A DNA stretch of 63,410 nucleotides from Fomitopsis serialis (GCF_022376445.1 NW_025955181.1:1-63410), one strand, 5' to 3'. Counted from the first letter of the stretch, positions 44,143-56,485 are shown. A program made the numbers and translations. The notes: a model not told the origin generated them from the letters alone.

Positions 44143-45110
44143 CTTGACAATAGTTGGATTCGTAAAGAGTCGTGAGGTAAGTAGAGACAAGTGACAAGTC
44201 GTTCGGTCGGGATGATTTGATCGAGAATACGAAGAAGCAATGTGGGAAGACGGGGGCGGTGACGGCCTAGTTTTATATTCTGACGAGTGCTGCGTCGACA
44301 GCAGTGGGGGTGATGGCGGAGGGTGCAGGTGATGTCATTTGCGGTGCGAGAGCGAGTGTGAAGCGGAGCGGTGGTGCCTCGCCAAAACACAAAACATCCA
44401 GTCACTGCGACTGTGATGGATGCTGATGGGTGTGGCGCAGGCGGTCTCTCCCTATTCCGGCGCCGTTGAGGGCACTTCTTGCAGTTCTGCTTGAGTCCTG
44501 CACGGACTTTCCGAATGTGGAGGTCACTCACTGCAGTGCCTCAACATCAATGAAATAGTTGACTGACAGAGGTGCGATATGCGCGCGGGAGGGGCTTAGC
44601 GAGGTGGTGTTACTGTTCCAACGAGCACGACATAGAATCAACTCGTGGATCTGCCAGACTCGGAGAACAAGCTCCTTTCAAGTTGTCCAAGTAGAAAGAA
44701 CCACTACGTTCTTCTATCTCTGCTATTCATGAACTGAGTTGCTTTACCTTGCGACTAGCAAGGTCTCTTCGGGGGTCTGAATTCGTCGTGGGAAATTTCC
44801 GGGTTTTTTGGCCTTGTTTGTTCCACCTCCAAACCCGGACAGACAGCGCTTAGCCATGCTACTGCCCTCAGGCTGAGGCTCCCCATACCGAACTGTCGAC
44901 GAAAAAAGGTGTACATGAGCTCTTTACTGCCCTATGAAGACGTAGACCATCGCGTAGACCATCGCGGGAGCCATTGGTCTAGTACCAGAGGAATAAGGTC
45001 TGCGTGAGCAGTGAGTAACCTTACATGAGTGCGACTCTCGCGATGGCCTAATATTAGCAACATAATACACTATTTTCATGCACAACGAACGCTGAACGCT
45101 ACGCGAACAG
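44143..45110. other. Upstream region of the SMP gene
   Basis: Contains a short tandem GTAGACCATCGC duplication at about 44944-44967. No gene recognised. Confidence 0.4.
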
Positions 45111-45335
45111 ATGTCCGCAACCACTGCAACACCGCCGCAGGCCCCTATCCCAGTAGAGCAAGAGACACGACCATGGCCCTACGACACGGCGCGCTCAACT
45201 GGGACCTCATGCACGCGGCTTCTCGCCGCCATCCTCGCCACAGGCACGCTCACCACGGTTGCCAGCGGGCCCGGCTCGAACTTCCGCGGCGTCGAGGAGC
45301 ACATCTGCGGTGTCGAGAGGTGGCTGGACACGGAG

Positions 45336-45355
45336 CATCAGGAAAATCCAGATTC
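45336..45355 (+). repeat. Left terminal inverted repeat of the 4.75-kb element
   Basis: CATCAGGAAAATCCAGATTC, identical over 20 bp to the complement of 50071-50090; similarity stops abruptly after the 20th base. Confidence 0.85.
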
Positions 45356-47489
45356 TGCAATTTGTAATAAATTGTATCACATTATTGCTAAAACGTCTAA
45401 TGAGCACTCACCGAACTTTGTGAGCTATTTCTGTGATAATAACATCTATTGGATACAGTATTAGTACATGTATGATCCTATTAGATGCAGCAACGAGATG
45501 GTTCCATAATTCTTGCTAAAGTGGTGCATCATACAACGCACACAATGCTTGTTACTGTTTAGTTCCGCAATGATTCTATTGATGTGTGGTATTACTGAAT
45601 ACAAATGCTGTATGCTATGGTTACTGTGTCCTGTGCCTACGGCATTGGGCTCGCTCGCTCGCGTCTGCGCTGACTCTGCGGCAGCGCCAGGGCAGAGCAC
45701 GGATCTACCAGCTGGTGTCCTGGGCTCGAACCACACCCATACTCGCCCTGGGTACTGACCCATGCAAACGGGTACAGGTTATGAGCGGGTCACAGTGGGA
45801 CCGCAGTGAGTACACGGGTCCACGGGCAAGTGGGTGGGTCGAGCCGCCGACCTACAGCATGCTGCGGCACGTACCAATCCTGTATGATGCCAGACAGCAT
45901 AGGTATGGTCTTAGAAGAGACATCCTGCCCCGGCCAAGCTGCACGCGCGACCGGAACGTGGCCTGACGGGCGCGTTGCCCTAGAAGCGCGGGTTCCACTG
46001 CTTGCCCGCCCACTTACCATTCAGCCCCTTTGCAGGCTCCTCGACAATCAACGCGCATTCGCGCAGACTCTGCCTTCCCCCTGTCGAATCTACAACCCAC
46101 TTGATCAGCACACACATTCCTCGCAGCTACCCGTGCAAAGTGCAATCTTCGCCTCGCTAGACCAGTGGATCCGCAACTGCAAGCCACGCTACGCGCAGCA
46201 ACGTCTGGTCTGACGAGGTAGGACATTGGTCAATGAACGGACGTACCAAGGCACAAAGTTAGCATCGTGTCGGACCGTACTGCGCCACGCAAAACACCCG
46301 GTCCGGCACTCTATGGTTCGGACGAGTCAGCAAGGGCGTACCTCTGACTTACGAGCTGTTGTGCTCACCCTTGCCACGGTCTTCTCTCTCCTCGTCTTCA
46401 TCATTCAATTGCCACCCCTCCTCATCCTTCGTCTTGCTGTCCCTTCCATTCCGCGCTCGTCGGGCGCGAAGAGGAGTGACGGCTTGGACTCGGGAGTACG
46501 TAGTGTTGCCACAGACGCGTCGAACGAAGACTCCTGCCCCCGCGAGCATACCGAACAGACGGGCATGTGGGAGGAAGGACGCGTGGCGGAGTTGACTTGT
46601 CGCAGAGCAAAGCGAGACTTGGAGGCGTGTCGATCTCCGGTTCCGAGTTGGCTACTGTGTGGCCGTTATCGGGCGCGCGGCAGTTCCGCACCGCCCGGGA
46701 TTTGTCTTGCAGGCCACTCGTGCGGAGAGCCATGGTGGTCGTCGAGTGATCGAGACGTGGGGATGGCGACAGGGGCGCGAGCGTGGACGCGGACGTGTCG
46801 GAAGAGGAAGGAGGCGTGTCGCGAGGAAGTGGGGGAGAGAGAAGTTGTTTGGACGAAGGAGGCGTGGACGAGGGAACGCGTGGCGAGGACAAAGACGTGT
46901 CTGACGAGGGAGGGGACGCGTAACACGAGGAAGGGGGAGATGATGAGGAAGAGCGAGCGGTGATGGTACTCACCGAAGCCGATTCCTGTCTCCGAGCCTT
47001 CGAGCCTGTAGATGCGCATCGCACGAGCCCGAGTTCGCCTGGCCAAGTTGCATGCTCCAGAGACACGCGGCTTTGAGAAGAGGCGGTCGAGCGCAAGTCT
47101 TGAGGTGCGGTCGGGCAGGCGTCGTGGCTGGTCGTAAGTATAGCTCAGAACTCAGTGGTAAACGTTAAACAGTGAGTCGCAAAGCCGGCGCTCGCTGCTA
47201 GCGCGAGCCACGTATGCGCGGGAAAGGCCGGAACCGGCGCTTGGGACTTCAGCGAGCGCGCACGTCCTCTCATCCCAACTCCCTTCTCCACATCGTGCAA
47301 AACCCTGGGAACCTAACGGCTCTGATACGACACGCCTGAGCGCAACGAGCGCAGACGAAGGAAGACAAAACACAATGGGATGAGCGGCGAGAGTGGTGAA
47401 CAAAAGGAAGGCAGACGGACGAAAACTATTCAACGGTAAGCATCGTTTTGTGTACCTACTGACGATTGTTGTTGCTAGTCACCGTGGTC

Positions 47490-49720
47490 GAGTAGGTACA
47501 CCAACGAGCAACTTGCTCGCCACTCCGCGCACCCGACTCGCCCGCCCACTTGCCCTCTCGCGCCCACGCGGCCGTCTATCATGTCCGCCTGCGTTTTCCT
47601 ACGTAGCACGCGCAAGGGCATACCCTCTTGCCTATTCACTTGCGCGCTCACGCCCACCTGCCCACTCTCACTTGCCTGCCCGTTCGTGCCTGTCTGTTCT
47701 GGCTCTCGAGCTCGCCCACTCTTCACTCGCTCGCCCGTCCTCGTTGCCCTTTTCGCCTGGTCTCCCTCGCCTCACCCACCCACCTTCCGTCACCTTCGTG
47801 CTATCTCACCCGTCCAGCTGCTCCTATCTGCGCATCCTCGCCCTTTTGCTAACCAGCCCACCACTCTGCTCGCCCGCGCATCCTGTATATCTATGCTTCC
47901 CGCCCTCTCGCGCTGGAGCTTGCCCCATCTCGCCCGCCGGTCTCATCTGCCCGCCCGTTCATGCCTACCGGCCCTCGCCCTCACACTAGCGTGCCTACTG
48001 GCCTGCTCTCACCGCCAGTCGCGCCCGTCTCGCCAGCTCCCCTGCCCGCCCTCGCCTTGCTGGTTCACCCTCCCTCCTGCTCTCACCCGCTTGCTTGTTC
48101 CTGACTGCTCGCCCTTGCCCTCACGCACCTGCTCAGTTGCCCGCTCTCAGGCTCGCCTCCTTGCTAACTCGCTCATCCAGTCTCTCTTGCCCATCCTCCG
48201 CCGTCCTTGCTGGCTTGCCCGCCGGCATACACCCCTGCCAGCTCGCCCGCTCTCGTTGCCCTCGCCTCGCCGCCTCGCCTACTACCCGCCCTTTTTTTTT
48301 TTTTTGCCAGCTTGCTATATCTCACACGTCCGCCTGTTCTTAGCTGCTTGTCCTCGCCCTCTTACTAGGTAGATCGTACCCCCGCTGTCCTTCTCGCGCC
48401 CGCGCCCGCGCCCTCGACTTCTCGCGGCCACCCTCGGTTCAGAGCCTGCCTCTTGCCTGTACACTCGCTCACGGCTTCTCGACTGCCCGCCTGTTCTTGT
48501 CCACCCACCCATACTCACGCACTGTTTCTTAGCCGAGTGGAAGTTGCTCCGGGAAGTGATCGGGAAGGATGTGCTCTGCGTCGTGTTCACATCCTATTGG
48601 TGCACGAGGAAGATCTCCTCGGGCCTGGGAGCACAAAACGACGCCTGCATCGTGACCATGCTACCAGGCATGGTCACTGATCAATGACCATACCACACAC
48701 CGCAGCCGACGAACACACCATGGGCCTGGGCGCAGCGACGACCGAACGGCCGGCGTGGACGAGCGGAGTGCGGGGACGGGCGAGAGCGAGGCGAGGGCGA
48801 GGGCGCGACAAGGGCGAGGGCGCGATGAGGGCGAGGGTGAGGGTCTGCAGGTGAGTGCAGGCATACGCACGCGGGCTCACTAACGGCAGGCGCAGGACGC
48901 GTCGACGTGCTGCGCGACGCGTACGACGACCGCGAGCACGCATACAAGGCCGACAAACGGTCAGGAGCCATCAGGCGGACGGGTGGACGGGCGGGTGGGC
49001 GAGCAGAACGGCAAGCGAGCGGGACGGCGAGCGAGCGAGTGAGTCGGCGGGCGGACGAGCGTTAGCAACAACGGGCGGCGACTGGCGCGGACCAACAACA
49101 CAAGCACGTCAACCACGAGTGTGCTGGGCGAATGCCCAGCATGCAGACGTGGCCGGCGAGCGCACATGCAGGCGGGCGGGCCAGTGGGAACACGAGCGCA
49201 CAGGCAGGTGAGCGGGACAGCGGGCGGACAAGTGGGATGGCGAGCGCGCGGACGGGCGGACGAGCGACCGAACGGACGAGCGGGAAAGCGAACGAGTAGA
49301 TGGCCAGGCAGGCGGACTGGAGAGCTCGCGGGCGGATGGGACGTTGGGCAGGGAAGTAGGCAAGCGGGAACAGAGGAGGGCGGATGCCCTGCGCAGTCAT
49401 GGCCGATAGGCAGGCGGGCGGTCACACAACAGGCAATGACGCACACGGCAACCGCGCGCAGAACACCGCTTGACGAACGTACGCGCAGGTGAGTCAGCAC
49501 CGCACGCATATCGGCCACGAGCGCAGGCATGGCCGATGAGCGTCGAGCAAAGGGTGGGTGTAGGCACACCAACGAGCAAACGGGAGGGCTCGCGGGCTGC
49601 GCGTGCAGACGGGACGCAGGGCGGGAAGACGGGAAGACGCATGGGCGAAAGGCTCGCTGCGACGCGCGAGTCGATGGTGGGTACGCACGGGCGCTACCAC
49701 TGGCAGCGTTGGCGGCGGGA
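47490..49720. repeat. Strand-asymmetric low-complexity block inside the element
   Basis: From about 47490 to 48510 the plus strand is a degenerate pyrimidine-rich array of CTCGCCCGCC-like units. From about 48730 to 49720 it switches to purine-rich GGGCGAGCGAG-like units. The two arms are therefore roughly complementary in composition. Long ORFs here (for example 47581-48372 plus) are artefacts of the absence of A-rich stops. A 14-bp direct repeat, ACACCAACGAGCAA, occurs at about 47501 and 49565. Confidence 0.65.
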
Positions 49721-50070
49721 GCTACACATACCTACACGTTGAATACCGAACTTGATTACTATCAGTACTTTAGCACCCAATCGACTAGTATGATCCTAAA
49801 CCTTGCAGTGATGCGACATCACTACAGCTGCTACACCACGATTTGTGAGAAGTATTGTGCTTATAGTATGAAATAGTGTGCAATTTTGTGAGATAACATG
49901 GCCTCGCTGAGACCATATCTTCCATGAAGTAGTGAGAATTCGTTCGCCATGAGTGTCGTTTAGATCTAATTAGGAAGGGGGCAACGTAAAGTGATCTAAT
50001 CTCTAATGCGGCTAATTAGGTGACATTTTGCACGATTATGCCTCATCTCGCATAATGTGTTCTCATTTGT

Positions 50071-50090
50071 GAATCTGGATTTTCCTGATG
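50071..50090 (-). repeat. Right terminal inverted repeat of the 4.75-kb element
   Basis: Exact inverted partner of 45336-45355, followed directly by the GAG duplication and the resumed ORF. Confidence 0.85.
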
Positions 50091-50303
50091 GAGGACCGCA
50101 CGCTCAAGAGCCTCGTGTTCTGGGTGTACCCTGAAGGCCTATCGGGGCCATACCACGAGATGGAGGATGGACAGGTGAAGGAGCACGGGCTGTTGGTGAC
50201 TATTGAGCGGGGGGTGAAGGTGGCGGATATGCTGAAGGCGGTGAAGGGCGCGTTTGTGGAGGAGGGCACAGTGCATGTGCACGTCCGAGTCCCTGCTGTT
50301 TGA

Positions 50304-51540
50304 AGAGTTGATGGTACACCGAATCAATACTCTGGGAACCCGATTTTCGAGTGCTGACATGTGCCTCGCTATTCTACAGATATTCAGTATCTTCAGTGCA
50401 ATGACACCTCACCTAGCAGCTCTCTCTTCATCCTGACAGTGACGGCGAATGGACCTGCACTCATGGTTCGAGCGGAGGGCATGTAGGTTGTGCTTGGCAA
50501 TGGAATAGAAGGTGAGCTCGTTAGTGTATGCGTATCCGAGGATCTCAGTCTGTCTTTCATGTCACTTTCGCTGCCATCCTCCATCAATCCGGCGATGTAC
50601 ACAAGACACGAACTTGAGTGTATGCTCCGGTGCAGGCTGCCGTATTCCCTCTTCTCCCTCTCGATGCATCCCTCCACCTTTTGATAATTGACTACTCTCA
50701 CTTCTCGCGCACCTGATGTTCTCCATACATAATTTGTCATAGCTACTACTCTACTCTATGTGTTGTACACCACGAACATTTGCCCATGCATTTTTTGTCT
50801 CGCCTCCTCCTCTCCAACCGTTCGTCCTCCTGTTACCTGTAGTAGGTACCGGTACTCGTCATGAGCGCCTTGGAATACAGCGAGCACGGGAAGACATTCC
50901 TTAGTCGCAAGGTACACGACCGGCGCCCGCGCCGGCGCCACTCGCGTTAAGTGATATTCCGTTGAAATGAGTCGCTCGCAAAGCCACCGCCTCTAGATCT
51001 GTCGACCAGCTCAGTAAGTTCAGACGAAGTCGCAGTGGTGGAGCGACGAGCTTTACACCGCATAACGTCACGCGTGTCGTGTCGAATTTGATCACATGAC
51101 CGCGTCTCGTAGTTTGTGTACAATGTACTTACATGTCAGATTGTGAGCATTTGTTGACCAGGCCCCAATTGGTGTTCGAAGAAGAGCCCATGTAAACACT
51201 GTGCATACTAAGTGGAGTATCTCATCCTAAAGGATATTCGTCGGAATTTGGACCTGAGGCGTGGCAGCTCGGCGTCAGTCTTTGTTCGGATTGAATCAAA
51301 TCTGAATCGACGAGTCGACTTACAACCGGACTGGATCGTCTCTAGCCATTGCACAGGCGCCCAAGCCCGTGCCCGGTGGCCCCGGGCCAGCCGCTGTGCT
51401 TCCTCAGAATCCTCTTCCTCACACTGAGCCTCAGAGACGCAACGTCTGACTTGCGGGAAATTCGTATTGTCTGGCTGAGTTTACGAGACCATTATAAGCC
51501 TCAACAAGTGAGTCTGATTACCATCAACATATCTTCCGAA
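50304..51540. other. Intergenic region between the split gene and the MITE
   Basis: No gene recognised in about 1.2 kb. Confidence 0.4.
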
Positions 51541-51542
51541 TA

Positions 51543-51838
51543 CTGTAGAATTTAATTCAATCCGGCGCGGGTTGTGACGTGTGACGGCCGCGCCGCCTGA
51601 AGACGGCGCGGCGCGGGCGATGGTGACGTGTGACACATGCGCGCAGACGGTGCGGCGGCGCGTCAATGCGCTCAAAACATCACCAAAATGCGTGCTGGAG
51701 ACCGCCGCCGGAGGCGGCGAAAAATATATGCATTTGTCACGACCGGCGGGGCCCTCAGTGACCTGTGACAAGGGCCGTTTTCCGGTGCGGCGAGGGGCCT
51801 TGTGACGTGTGACCGCCGGATTGAATTAAATTCTACAG
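51543..51838. mobile_element. 296-bp Stowaway/mariner-type MITE
   Basis: Perfect 25-bp terminal inverted repeats beginning CTGTAGAATTTAATTCAATC, flanked by TA on both sides (51541-51542 and 51839-51840), the hallmark of Tc1/mariner-mobilised elements. The interior is GC-rich and carries three direct copies of GTGACGTGTGAC (near 51574, 51620 and 51802). No coding capacity. The element lies about 140 bp upstream of the next gene's start. Confidence 0.85.
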
Positions 51839-51979
51839 TACTCACTACGCGGCGTCTACCCCTACCCAGCCGTACTACTTAGTAGTTCACACAGGGACCA
51901 GTCATTGCGTGCTGGCAGCGATAGTTCAAGATGCTAGCAAGTGCGTAAGAGCGCCTCCTCATCTATTGTGGAACTCACA

Positions 51980-53719
51980 ATGTTGGAAGGTGTCAAGGAG
52001 AAGGCCATGAAGGCCAAAGACTACAGCGTCGACAAGGCCACGCACACTCGGGACCACATGGTTAGCCAGCCAAGCAAGAAGATCAACTGGGACCCAAACC
52101 ACAAGAAGCCACCCCCGCCGCCTGTTATGAAGCCAAAGAATAGTGATCTCTACGCGCCTCCTCCGTCCAGGACATCTTCTACCACGAGTAGTGCCAGGAA
52201 CACGCCTTCCAGTCCGAGTCCGCCCAGCGCTCCAGGACCACCACCTCTGATCCGCAGAGATTCGCGCCCTGACAGTGTCTCTCCGCCTCCTGCTCCGCCT
52301 CCGATCCGTAGGCAAACGCGCCCGGACAGTATATCTCCTCCCCTTCCACCACCTCCAGTCCGATCAGTCTCGATCACAAGGTCTTTAGAGACGATCGAAG
52401 ATGAGAAGATTGACTGGACAAACTTGTCGCCGGAGGACAAACAAGTCTTCTTCAGCTGGCTGGACGAGTTCTTCGCGAGGTACCTCAACTTGCCTGTACC
52501 TCCACGAAGCGTGGAGGGAACTAAGAAGATCGTCAAGGAACCTGCTACTCCACTGACCTTGGCTGCGCCTGCACCTAGAACGCCATCCAGTGTCGCAGCG
52601 GTGAGTCTCCCTTGCAATCGCAGCATGCAGGGTCACTCAGACGACATGTAGCCTCCCATATCGAAGTGGTCACGACCGGCCCAGCCATCTCCTGCGCTCG
52701 CCGTCCCAACAGACGGTGCGAGTCTCGCTTGATTACTACAGACTCCGTGTTCATTTGTAGTACAAGACTTCATTATGTCCTACCCTCCATCGACGCAGTA
52801 CGGCTCAGCCGCACTTGACGTAGCCATGCACTTTTCGCCGTCTGCTCACTGGGACGACGAGTGGTATAAGAGCTCCAACATGGGATTCGTACCGGGTCTG
52901 AAGGGGAGGTCCGACACGCGGCAAGTCGCCACAATCACCCAGCCGGACCCCTACACAGCCGTCTTCCACGGCAGCGCTCTCTTCGCCGATCTCAGCATAG
53001 TGTGGTTCTCCGTTTCGTACCCGCTCGCCAGCGAAAGCGACCCCAACGACACCCGCACCGTGCGCCGCGAAGCGCGTTATCTGCCACGCCCCTCGCCCAT
53101 GGACCGCGGCGCCCTTGTCGAAGCAAGTGAAACGTACGGCGAGACCATCGCGTCGTTCGCTGAGAGCTTCGTGGACGCAGGCGAGTACTGTGCACGGGGC
53201 GAGTGCTGGGATCTCGCTGCGAAGGCCATCGAGTGCTTCGAGCAGTACGACTACGTGCCTCCGCCTATCCCAAGCACACTGCGCACGCACGGACATCTCA
53301 TATTTGAAGGGAAGGCGATGGGGAAGGGCAACCAGGTCGGGCGCTGGCGCGGCGGGGACGATCGCGTACGCCGGGGTGACATCGTCGAATGGCGCAAGGT
53401 GCGCTTCGTCATGTCCACTGGCAGGATGACGCAGACGAAGATGCTGGGAAACCCGGACCACACCGCGGTCATCGTGAGCGACGCAGTCCCGTCCGTGCAG
53501 GTGTCGGATGGGCAGTCTTTGAAGCCGGCCGACCTGGGCACGCTGGAGGTGGTTGACCAGAGTGTAAGCACGGGCATCAAGCCGAAGCTTGACAAGTGCG
53601 TCATGAGCGGGTTCGAGGAAGGGGAGGTGTGGATTTACCGGCCGGTGAGTATGCAGGCGTACATCGGTTGTGCATTGCAGGCCGAATGTCCGGAGGGAAT
53701 CAACGCACTCAGGGTGTGA
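51980..53719 (+). CDS. BBC1/AIM3-like protein (cysteine-proteinase-fold C-terminal domain, proline-rich linker)
   Basis: Exons 51980-52600, 52652-52715 and 52761-53719 join in phase to 547 residues. The N-terminus MLEGVKEKAMKAKDYSVDKA precedes a proline-rich linker (HKKPPPPPVMKPK, PGPPPLIRR, PPLPPPPVRS) suited to SH3 or profilin contacts. A conserved block follows, IDWTNLSPEDKQVFFSWLDE. The C-terminal part (STQYGSAALDVAMHFSPSAH, RRGDIVEWRKVRF, GNPDHTAVIV) resembles the domain annotated as a cysteine-proteinase fold in fungal BBC1/AIM3 actin-patch proteins. No SH3 domain is visible upstream. The start is uncertain; an alternative ATG lies at 51931 with a possible short intron. Likely cortical actin role, inferred. 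Confidence 0.78.
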
Positions 53720-53767
53720 CGCTGAACAGTATGTATGGATATTGCTATCTCTGATGCTGGGCTATAT

Positions 53768-56485
53768 CTATCTATGTTTAAGTATGTAATTTGATGGCCT
53801 CACTGTATCGCTGCGAGCGATTCTGTCGAATACGGACGCAACCGCCTGTAAGGCATGGCAATCTTCAGCTTCTCCTGCCATCTGAACCACAAGAGACATT
53901 CCATACCTCGCAGCTATGCTATGCGCCGTTGACGGCCGGTTCAGTAGCACCTCTACATCAGTGATGTCTTCGGTGGCTCTGCAGCATGGTTTGTTAGCAG
54001 ACAGTACTGCTTCAGTGGAGACTACTTACGGTCTGCCTTCCAATACATCCCGAAGGAGGCGCAATCGTTGACGTATCCCAAGGAGCGCATTCCCATTCGA
54101 CGGAACTGCCATTGCATCACAAAGAGACACCAGGGCTTCCAGTGCACCGAGGGCGCCCAGTGGTAACAGATGTATGTCACGTTTGGCGACGGCTATACAT
54201 CCGTCCACCAGCCTGCATACGACCCACCACGCGCTCTTGCTGTCCATCTTCTGAGCTATAATATTCACTGCTTCCGAGCTCGAGTTGCCTGTAGCGGAAA
54301 CCACCGCATTCTCGATCAGGTCGACGTCGGGGGAGGGCAGCCTCGCCGACATCACAAGGATGGCGGATAGAAGAGAGGTTGCTGTTACGAGGTTGTCCTC
54401 ATCTTGCAGTGGTCGCATACAAGAACTCAAGATTTGGATGTCTGCGAATGAAGTATCTGATTTCTTGGTCTTCGACTATGGGTGGAATGCTTACTATGTT
54501 CGTTGGGCGGGAATTGTCCAGAGTAGCGGTAAGCCACGTCGACCATCTCGTCTCCGGCGCCTTGGGAAACGCCCGTTGTCTGTATCAAAGCGCAGAGGCG
54601 GTCGTAAACCGATGATTGCAGTGGAGGAGTAGCGTAGATGATGTGGTCTAAGGCTTGAAGAATGCTCCTTTGTCGGCTCGCTGATGGGGCCGAATCGCCG
54701 TGGTTCCGTTGCAGCTGTTCCACCATGTCCAAGCACATATGGCCGAGAGCCACACACAGTTCTGACGATATGGTACAACCACGATTAGAGTGTTACTACT
54801 TGCCGTAGTACACGGAACGTACCTGGGTGATCCCCCAGAAATTTCGGTGCGTTCCGCCAGATGAGTGCAAGGGCTTCTTTGCGGGGCTCTGGTGACAGGT
54901 CTGCGCCGATAAACCAGGCCACATAGCCCTCGTAGACCGAACAGTCTGTTACGGGCATAGCGGAAAGGAGTCGCCCGAGTAGATCGAGGAGCCTGGGCTC
55001 TTCGCGCTGCTGATCGGCCTCGCCCCCTCTGCCTCGATACGACGGAGCATCTGCAGCGTCAAGTGGCCCATGACAACGACAGAATTGTTGTCCATCTCGT
55101 CTGCAAGCCACTTCGGCATCGGTCTCTGGCCGGCTGTGGTGTCGATGAAGTGAGCGCGTTCCTGGATTATACGGTAGAAGATAGCCAGCGCGGAGTAGAT
55201 GTCGGCGTGGCTGAGGCAGGGCTTGACGACTTGATCGAGGAAGGTGTCACCACCTATGAACTTATCGGCAGCGACGAGCACGTCCAAGCTGTCTTCGCCC
55301 TTACCAAGGCGCCGCAACTTGGCCTTCTCCCTGGCAATCCAGCTTGACCCCGGCCTGATGGCTCTTCCCGCGAACAGGAATGTTCTCCACCCCGTGAGGA
55401 ACCCGAACTTCGAGACAAGGGTGAACAGTTGTGTGATTCGGCGGAGCCCTTGGTACACGCGCCACGCCTGAGGGGACCTGTATGGGCAGTCGCCCGCCAG
55501 AGTTGGCGCGACGGTCGTGTACAAAGTGAACGCGAGGATCAGCGCTGTCGGCGCCAACACGACGCCCGCGACGAGGTGGTTCATTGTCCAGAGAAAGAGT
55601 TCCATTCCGACGAGGAATAAAGCGAGGGCGATCTGAAGTAGGAGCGGGATCAATGTGATGATCTCGGGGACGCGCCAGCCAAGCAGCCCTCGTCGCCGAG
55701 AGTGCCACATTTGAGCGCGCTGTCGCGGTACGACGCTCTGTGGGACGACATAGTGCTCGAGCCATTGTTTGACGCTGATGCCGATGGATGCAGCGGCCAG
55801 ACTGAGAACTAGCGCAAAGAACCATAGGGTATTCACGGCGACCGCCAGGCCGGTCGTTCCGCTTGTAGGCACATTGATCGTGCCATTGAGGTTCTCGATG
55901 CCCCCGGGAAGTATAGTCATGTTGGCCGACATAACGAGAATGAATGCAGGTGGTGGTGAAGCCTGGAAGGATGGCTGGAGACTAGACCAATACTGGTTGA
56001 CGAAGGTGGCGACTATCGCGGAGAACAGACCTGCCTACGGGAAGCGAAGACTCAGTCATGTCAATCGCACGACGCTCACTTTCGTAGGTACTTACGAAGA
56101 CCAGCATTGTGTCAATTTCTTCCTTCCAATTCTGAATGGTGACTTCTTCATGTTTCCAGACCTCTTCAGCGCACATGGCCCACGCGCCAGATGTATCTGA
56201 CGCAGACGCAGGATTCTGGCCATCCGCGTTGTGGATGTCGATCTTGCCATCCTGCCTGCTCTGCGTACAGTGAGTCTCGCTTGTAGAGAGGACATAGACT
56301 AGGAACGCTACCTGATAGTCTGCGATGCCATTGCTGCTCCTCGGTCGCTGACTTTGTGGAGCAGAAAGGTCGTCGCTGGAACTGATGTTGATAATGACGT
56401 CCGGGTCGGAAGTACTCGCCAATCTGCTGTAACGCGAGTGGTATGAAGTCGGGAGGGCGCGCATCCGTGTGTCAGGCGAGGCCAT
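53768..56485 (-). CDS. DUF6535 membrane protein, with a likely single-base frameshift
   Basis: Start at ATG 56485 (MASPDTRMRALPTSYHS). An exon ending EEIDTMLVF joins to AGLFSAIVATFVNQYW, the DUF6535 signature common in Agaricomycetes. Membrane spans follow (VNTLWFFALVLSLAAASIG, IITLIPLLLQIALALFLVG, AGVVLAPTALILAFTLY). A long helical C-terminal region runs down to a TGA at 53768. At the C-run 55023-55027 the frame breaks: it reads RRIEAEGAR and then off-frame, while inserting one base would continue EADQQREEPRLLDLLGRLL. Downstream exons (ELCVALGHMCLDMVEQLQ, SCMRPLQDEDNLVTATSLL, DTVRPSNYILKHR) stay open, so the gene is nearly intact. Function of the family unknown. Confidence 0.78.

Larger units (their letters stand above)
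45336..50090. mobile_element. 4755-bp terminal-inverted-repeat element without recognisable transposase
   Basis: The ends are perfect 20-bp inverted repeats: CATCAGGAAAATCCAGATTC at 45336-45355 and its complement at 50071-50090. They are flanked by GAG (45333-45335 and 50091-50093), a 3-bp target duplication that sits exactly inside an otherwise intact ORF. Inside, about 300 bp at each end is AT-rich and the middle is extremely GC-rich low-complexity DNA. No frame shows a DDE, RNase H or helicase motif. A 3-bp duplication occurs in CACTA and PIF/Harbinger elements, but the TIR start fits neither cleanly. Probably a non-autonomous element. Confidence 0.8.
45111..50303 (+). pseudogene. Small unknown gene split by a 4.75-kb element
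   Basis: The 5' part (45111-45335) starts MSATTATPPQAPIPVE and runs open for exactly 75 codons to WLDTE. The 3' part (50094-50303) starts DRTLKSLVFWVYPEGLSG and runs to a TGA. Removing the element and one copy of the GAG duplication joins the two in frame and gives a 144-residue protein ending VHVHVRVPAV. No stop or frameshift has accumulated on either side, so the disruption looks recent. As it stands a transcript would read into the element and stop at about 45462-45464. The family is not recognised; the product looks soluble. Confidence 0.7.

Noticed and set aside
45700..45760. tRNA-like segment on the minus strand (GGTTCGAGCCC resembles a B box)
   Set aside because: The presumed T-stem does not pair and no A box or acceptor stem is present.
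47581..48372. A 263-codon open frame with a Leu/Pro/Ser/Ala-rich product
   Set aside because: It is a by-product of pyrimidine-rich low-complexity DNA that contains few stop codons; overlapping frames are equally open and no domain is visible.
45111..50303. Treating the 4.75-kb insert as an intron of the small gene
   Set aside because: Its ends are not GT-AG, it has perfect inverted repeats and a target duplication, and it is far longer than neighbouring introns.
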